A DNA stretch of 64,000 bases from Xanthostigma xanthostigma (Eukaryota > Arthropoda > Insecta > Raphidioptera > Raphidiidae): positions 40,878,753-40,942,752 of the forward strand of contig OY754469.1 in assembly GCA_963575645.1 (NCBI GenBank), read 5' to 3'. Each line of letters begins with the position of its first letter. Positions within the stretch are counted from its first letter, which is position 1. This document shows, piece after piece, positions 63,390 to 64,000 of this stretch. The translations under genes and the position numbers were made by a program. A model generated the notes under the pieces. The model was not told the origin of the DNA. It made no database searches and saw only the letters and a program-made list of their open reading frames with translations.

Positions 63390-64000
63390 CATTGCTCAAT
63401 AATATATCTTCATTTCTAGTTTAATCTTTGAAATTGGCTTTTATTAATGTGCGGAATCTTGTTAGTTAGATATTATAAATTATAGACGCCTTAACGGACA
63501 TCTTGTAATTCTTATTTCGTAATAACAAAAATTTGAAACTGTTTTAAAACAAATTTCGGATGAGCCTCGAAAGCTATGCAGATAATTACACGTCCAATTA
63601 ACCATTGTTCATGTTCATGAACGTAAGGTTTACTGTACTGTGTATGTAATTCACTAACGTATATGAGCAATCGAACAAATAGATGTACATACGCAGGCAT
63701 TTGATAGGGAGATTGCATTACAAGTGCATCAGACGATAGGCTTTTACATACATAGATAATGATATGCGTCTACATACAGCGTGACAAGAGAATTACAAAT
63801 CAAGACTGATTTACGTGAAACAGAATATTACGTGATGTATTACATAATCATATACCTAGTATGGCGTTGTTAGGGATTATTGAGACGGAATTAGAGATGA
63901 GAAAACGGGTCTTTTTAGTGATCTGCATCTTTGCATCTGGATCCCGTATGTGAGCCGGCTTCCTGAACCGGTTCAAAAAGAGCCGAGTTCTGAATATGTT
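63390..64000. other. Unannotated DNA, with a possible repeat at the window end
   Basis: No gene is supported. 63890-64000 (AGATGAGAAAACGGGTC, GAGCCGGCTTCCTGAACCGG) is CpG-richer and looks like the start of a mobile element that runs off the window. Confidence 0.4.

Overview
The window is AT-rich eukaryotic DNA packed with transposable elements. It most likely comes from an insect with a large, repeat-rich genome. Lepidoptera is plausible, because several repeat ends resemble ones I recall from moths and butterflies, but this was not tested. I see no convincing host gene: no multi-exon coding structure, no rRNA and no canonical tRNA gene. Every coding signal I can support belongs to a mobile element.

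Layout. At 1-12000 there are short non-autonomous elements: a tRNA-Lys-like repeat family (copies at 3960 and 8506), a pogo-type element with a transposase remnant (6244-6697), a hAT-type element with a clean 8-bp target duplication (7092-7366), a broken THAP zinc-finger exon (10198-10368), and a terminal-inverted-repeat element carrying a MADF-domain ORF (10664-11446). At 12021-18740 lies an almost intact Ty3/gypsy LTR retrotransposon. Its LTRs are nearly identical, and gag and pol sit in one frame separated by a single TGA. At 19000-31600 there are palindromic elements, a mariner-like transposase C-terminus, a solo LTR (23843-24506), a LINE 3' end and two more tRNA-Lys-like elements. At 35150-37210 a 5'-truncated Penelope-like element on the minus strand encodes reverse transcriptase plus a GIY-YIG endonuclease, with a hammerhead-ribozyme-like motif downstream of the ORF. 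At 38000-64000 there are more inverted-repeat elements, nested insertions (57103-58976), two hAT-type elements with 8-bp duplications, a 48-bp minisatellite and a second tRNA-containing repeat family.

How the parts relate. Gag, protease, reverse transcriptase, RNase H and integrase of the 12-18.7 kb element form one retrotransposition unit. The Penelope-like element would supply reverse transcriptase and endonuclease for itself and perhaps for the short inverted-repeat elements that carry the same kind of ribozyme-like core (22.4, 22.7, 25.65, 48.1 and 56.2 kb). The short DNA elements lack a full transposase and would depend on autonomous relatives elsewhere.

Most notable: (1) a recurring CYGANGA / stem II / GAAACGTY motif with family-specific complementary flanks, which fits minimal hammerhead ribozymes; (2) a non-autonomous family in which two copies share both flanks but carry different tRNA-like modules; (3) an in-frame stop between gag and pol in an otherwise open LTR retrotransposon.
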